5,572 nucleotides of DNA from Spartobacteria bacterium UBA6821. Its GTDB lineage: Bacteria; Verrucomicrobiota; Verrucomicrobiia; Chthoniobacterales; UBA6821. The stretch covers positions 1-5,572 of the forward strand of contig DKEN01000118.1 in the NCBI GenBank assembly GCA_002452515.1, given 5' to 3'. Under the pieces are notes generated by a model, which did no database searches, was not told the origin of the DNA, and saw nothing but the letters and a program-made list of their open reading frames with translations. Shown piece by piece: positions 4,089 through 5,572 of this stretch (position 1 is the first letter of the stretch; each line of letters starts with the position of its first letter). Both the position numbers and the translations under genes were made by a program.

Positions 4089-5290
4089 GCAGGATCATTC
4101 ACCAGTTCATCCCTCTTCGGTATGTTGATATACCCACTTTTTATTCGGGGCGCGCGCTTGAGAACTAATTCTGCTCGGGCTCCTTTTCTAGGAATATTCT
4201 CCTCAATTACCGATCCTTTTTTGATTAACTCCTTAATATATAGCCGCCCACCCCTAAACGGTACTCCAGCTTTGTTTGCCTTATCAATAAGCTCGTCTTT
4301 ACCGATTGTTCCATCTTCAGGAATCAACTTCAGAACATCCTCGGCCTTATGCTTGGTCCTATGAGCGGACTTTCCTTCGGGGATTTCATCAGCTTTGCAC
4401 TCTTCCCAGCAAAGCGATCCCTTGGAGTGCTGGAACCATTTTTGCTGAGTTCTTTGATAGTTTTCAGTCCATCCAATGCGTCCCCCACGTTTTGCCGCAT
4501 GAAACCTATATTTTCCACGTTCCTCGCTCGACTCAATCACTAGCACAGCCCTTGCCCAGTTTACGATGTCCGCAGATCCTGCCCCAATGTACATGAAGTC
4601 ATCTGGGCGGGTATTCGCAGTGGCCCTACTGGAAGTCTTGGTCGTGTGGTGGACAATAATGCAACCACACCTGAATTCTGTAAGGAGAGGATTAAGCCTC
4701 TGACGAAGGAATGCTGCTGTATCCTTGGCCTGTGTGATGTCGCCACCAAGATAAGCCATGAAAGGATCAATTCTGAGAATGTCCGGACGATGTTTCTCCA
4801 GTAGCGGACGAACACACTCGGATAGGAACGATGATCCAGTCCTAGATTGCTCAAAGACGTAGTGGAGATTTTGTTCCAGTAGTTTGAGTTGATCCGGTGA
4901 CAACTTCATTCCCTTTTTCACACCTTGGGCCATTTCGATCAGATCCCCACGGTCATTCTCGGCTTGGATCGTGAGAATCTTGAGAGGTCTTGAGGGTTTA
5001 ATTCCAAACGACTCCATACCAAGGGCCCATCGAATATCCTGATCCATTGAGGCAGAGCTTTTCCCAATACCTGAAGAACCGACCATCACCATCGACCCTC
5101 CCCGTTCCAGATAACGATCTCCCAGAAGGGTGCTGGAACGATCGATTACACCACTGAACAACTCCACCACGGAAATGGCATCAGGGGGAGGTTCAGGTTT
5201 TTTCTCAAAGGTATTCCAATTATCTGCAAGCGGTGGAGGATTGAAGAGATTTTGACGCTCTACTGCTGATGAAGGGATAGGCGCGTTCAT
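4049..5290 (-). CDS. RepA/KaiC-type AAA ATPase, probable replicative helicase
   Basis: The protein is 413 residues, a RecA-fold hexameric-helicase-type ATPase similar to plasmid RepA helicases (AAA_25 style). The Walker A motif is GSSGIGKS (71-78, K77). A Glu in IQAEND (E111) lies at the usual catalytic position after the second strand, the Walker B-like strand is ILRIDPF (171-177, D175), and the sensor-type VHHTTK (213-218) follows. The GSADIVNWARAVLVIE block (238-253) is characteristic of this group. The C-terminal region, about 315-380, looks like a winged helix (HKAEDVLKLIPEDGTIGKDE and onward). It should unwind DNA at the fork of the element, working with the primase encoded just upstream. 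The start ATG at 5290 overlaps the primase stop in TAATG and is preceded by GGGGAGGTG at a good distance, so the two are translationally coupled. The last codons overlap the GTTATTTTCAC repeats. Confidence 0.85.
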   Translation of the reverse strand: MNAPIPSSAVERQNLFNPPPLADNWNTFEKKPEPPPDAISVVELFSGVIDRSSTLLGDRYLERGGSMVMVGSSGIGKSSASMDQDIRWALGMESFGIKPSRPLKILTIQAENDRGDLIEMAQGVKKGMKLSPDQLKLLEQNLHYVFEQSRTGSSFLSECVRPLLEKHRPDILRIDPFMAYLGGDITQAKDTAAFLRQRLNPLLTEFRCGCIIVHHTTKTSSRATANTRPDDFMYIGAGSADIVNWARAVLVIESSEERGKYRFHAAKRGGRIGWTENYQRTQQKWFQHSKGSLCWEECKADEIPEGKSAHRTKHKAEDVLKLIPEDGTIGKDELIDKANKAGVPFRGGRLYIKELIKKGSVIEENIPRKGARAELVLKRAPRIKSGYINIPKRDELVNDPALFSQGQNNENNP

Positions 5291-5572
5291 TAGAGCACCT
5301 CCCCATTAAAGAAAAGTACGGCCTGATGGTTCCCATTTTCACGAGTACCACCGGGCATTCTCACAAATTGGCTTATTGTCCAGGTTGCTTTGTCAGCCCC
5401 AAGACTTACCGCGTGACTCATAAAACCACGGAGGGTCTCTTCGGATTGACCCTCACAATAAAACCAGCCGTGAACAGACTTGGAGCCGCTGTGAGTAGCC
5501 ATAGCCAGAGGTGCTCTACCGGCCAGATAGAGGAGAACTGCTGTCTGTTCTTCCAATGATCCAGAATCCTGC
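5290..5572 (-). CDS. Primase-like protein, C-terminal part (5' end outside the window)
   Basis: The frame enters from the right edge (residues QDSGSLEEQTAVLLYLAGRA) and stops at TAA 5292-5290. The TTG at 5556 is only an internal codon, not a convincing start. The segment THSGSKSVHGWF, followed by a helix LRGFMSHAVSLGAD and the strand ISQFVRMPGGTR and then QAVLFFN, is the pattern of archaeo-eukaryotic-type primase or primase-polymerase domains of phages and plasmids. KSVH would be the s-x-H nucleotide-binding motif, and the R-M-P-G-G-T/S-R block is common after it. Motif I with the catalytic acidic residues should lie upstream, outside the window. It would make primers for the element's replication. 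Its last codons contain the Shine-Dalgarno sequence of the downstream helicase gene, which it overlaps by one base. Confidence 0.7.
   Translation of the reverse strand, partial: QDSGSLEEQTAVLLYLAGRAPLAMATHSGSKSVHGWFYCEGQSEETLRGFMSHAVSLGADKATWTISQFVRMPGGTRENGNHQAVLFFNGEVL
5293..5302 (-). promoter_or_regulatory. Strong ribosome-binding site inside the primase gene, for the helicase
   Basis: The minus strand reads GGGGAGGTG a few bases before the ATG at 5290 and lies in the final codons (Gly-Glu-Val) of the primase. It is the strongest Shine-Dalgarno sequence in the window, and together with the TAATG junction it decides the helicase start. Confidence 0.7.

Noticed and set aside
3796..4090. CRISPR array
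   Set aside because: The repeats are only 11-13 bp, occur in both orientations and are irregularly spaced, with no cas gene nearby.

Overview
The window looks like a piece of an integrated or plasmid-like mobile element from a bacterium of moderate GC content. No rRNA, tRNA or chromosomal housekeeping gene is present to fix the taxon. The style of the primase/helicase pair and the poor Shine-Dalgarno sites would fit Verrucomicrobiota or a neighbouring phylum, but this is a weak guess. Nearly all coding is on the minus strand; the exception is one short plus-strand reading frame at the left edge.

Right part (about 2250-5572, read right to left on the minus strand): a DNA replication module. 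It starts with the 3' end of a primase-like gene that enters from beyond the window (5290-5572). This overlaps by one base, in TAATG, a 413-residue RepA/KaiC-type AAA ATPase, a probable replicative helicase (4049-5290). Next comes a 253-bp non-coding AT-rich stretch with two families of short repeats. One family is GTTATTTTCAC in both orientations, including a tight tandem pair and a long inverted repeat. The other is GCTAATG, flanking a good sigma70-type promoter. That promoter drives a run of a 148-residue protein (possible ssDNA-binding type), a 50-residue basic protein, and a 302-residue protein. The last ends in what looks like the winged-helix tail found at the C-termini of phage and plasmid primase-helicases, here without any primase or helicase. 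Together these suggest a self-replicating element with an iteron-like candidate origin between helicase and accessory genes.

Middle (about 1721-2150, minus strand): a possible 43-codon ORF overlaps by ATGA the start of a GIY-YIG-nuclease-like gene. The GIY-YIG gene is cut after about 97 codons by an insertion sequence.

Left part (442-1728): a complete IS3-family element with imperfect terminal inverted repeats, orfA, orfB with an intact DD(35)E triad, and an A AAA AAG slippery site for the OrfAB transposase. No target duplication is visible. Beyond it (289-441, minus strand) lies a C-terminal protein tail with a membrane helix and no start of its own, the abandoned 3' end of a gene cut by the IS. 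Whether it belongs to the GIY-YIG gene is uncertain, because a simple rejoining is out of frame. It converges with and overlaps by 3 bp a plus-strand frame (2-292) that also ends in a membrane helix and probably begins outside the window.
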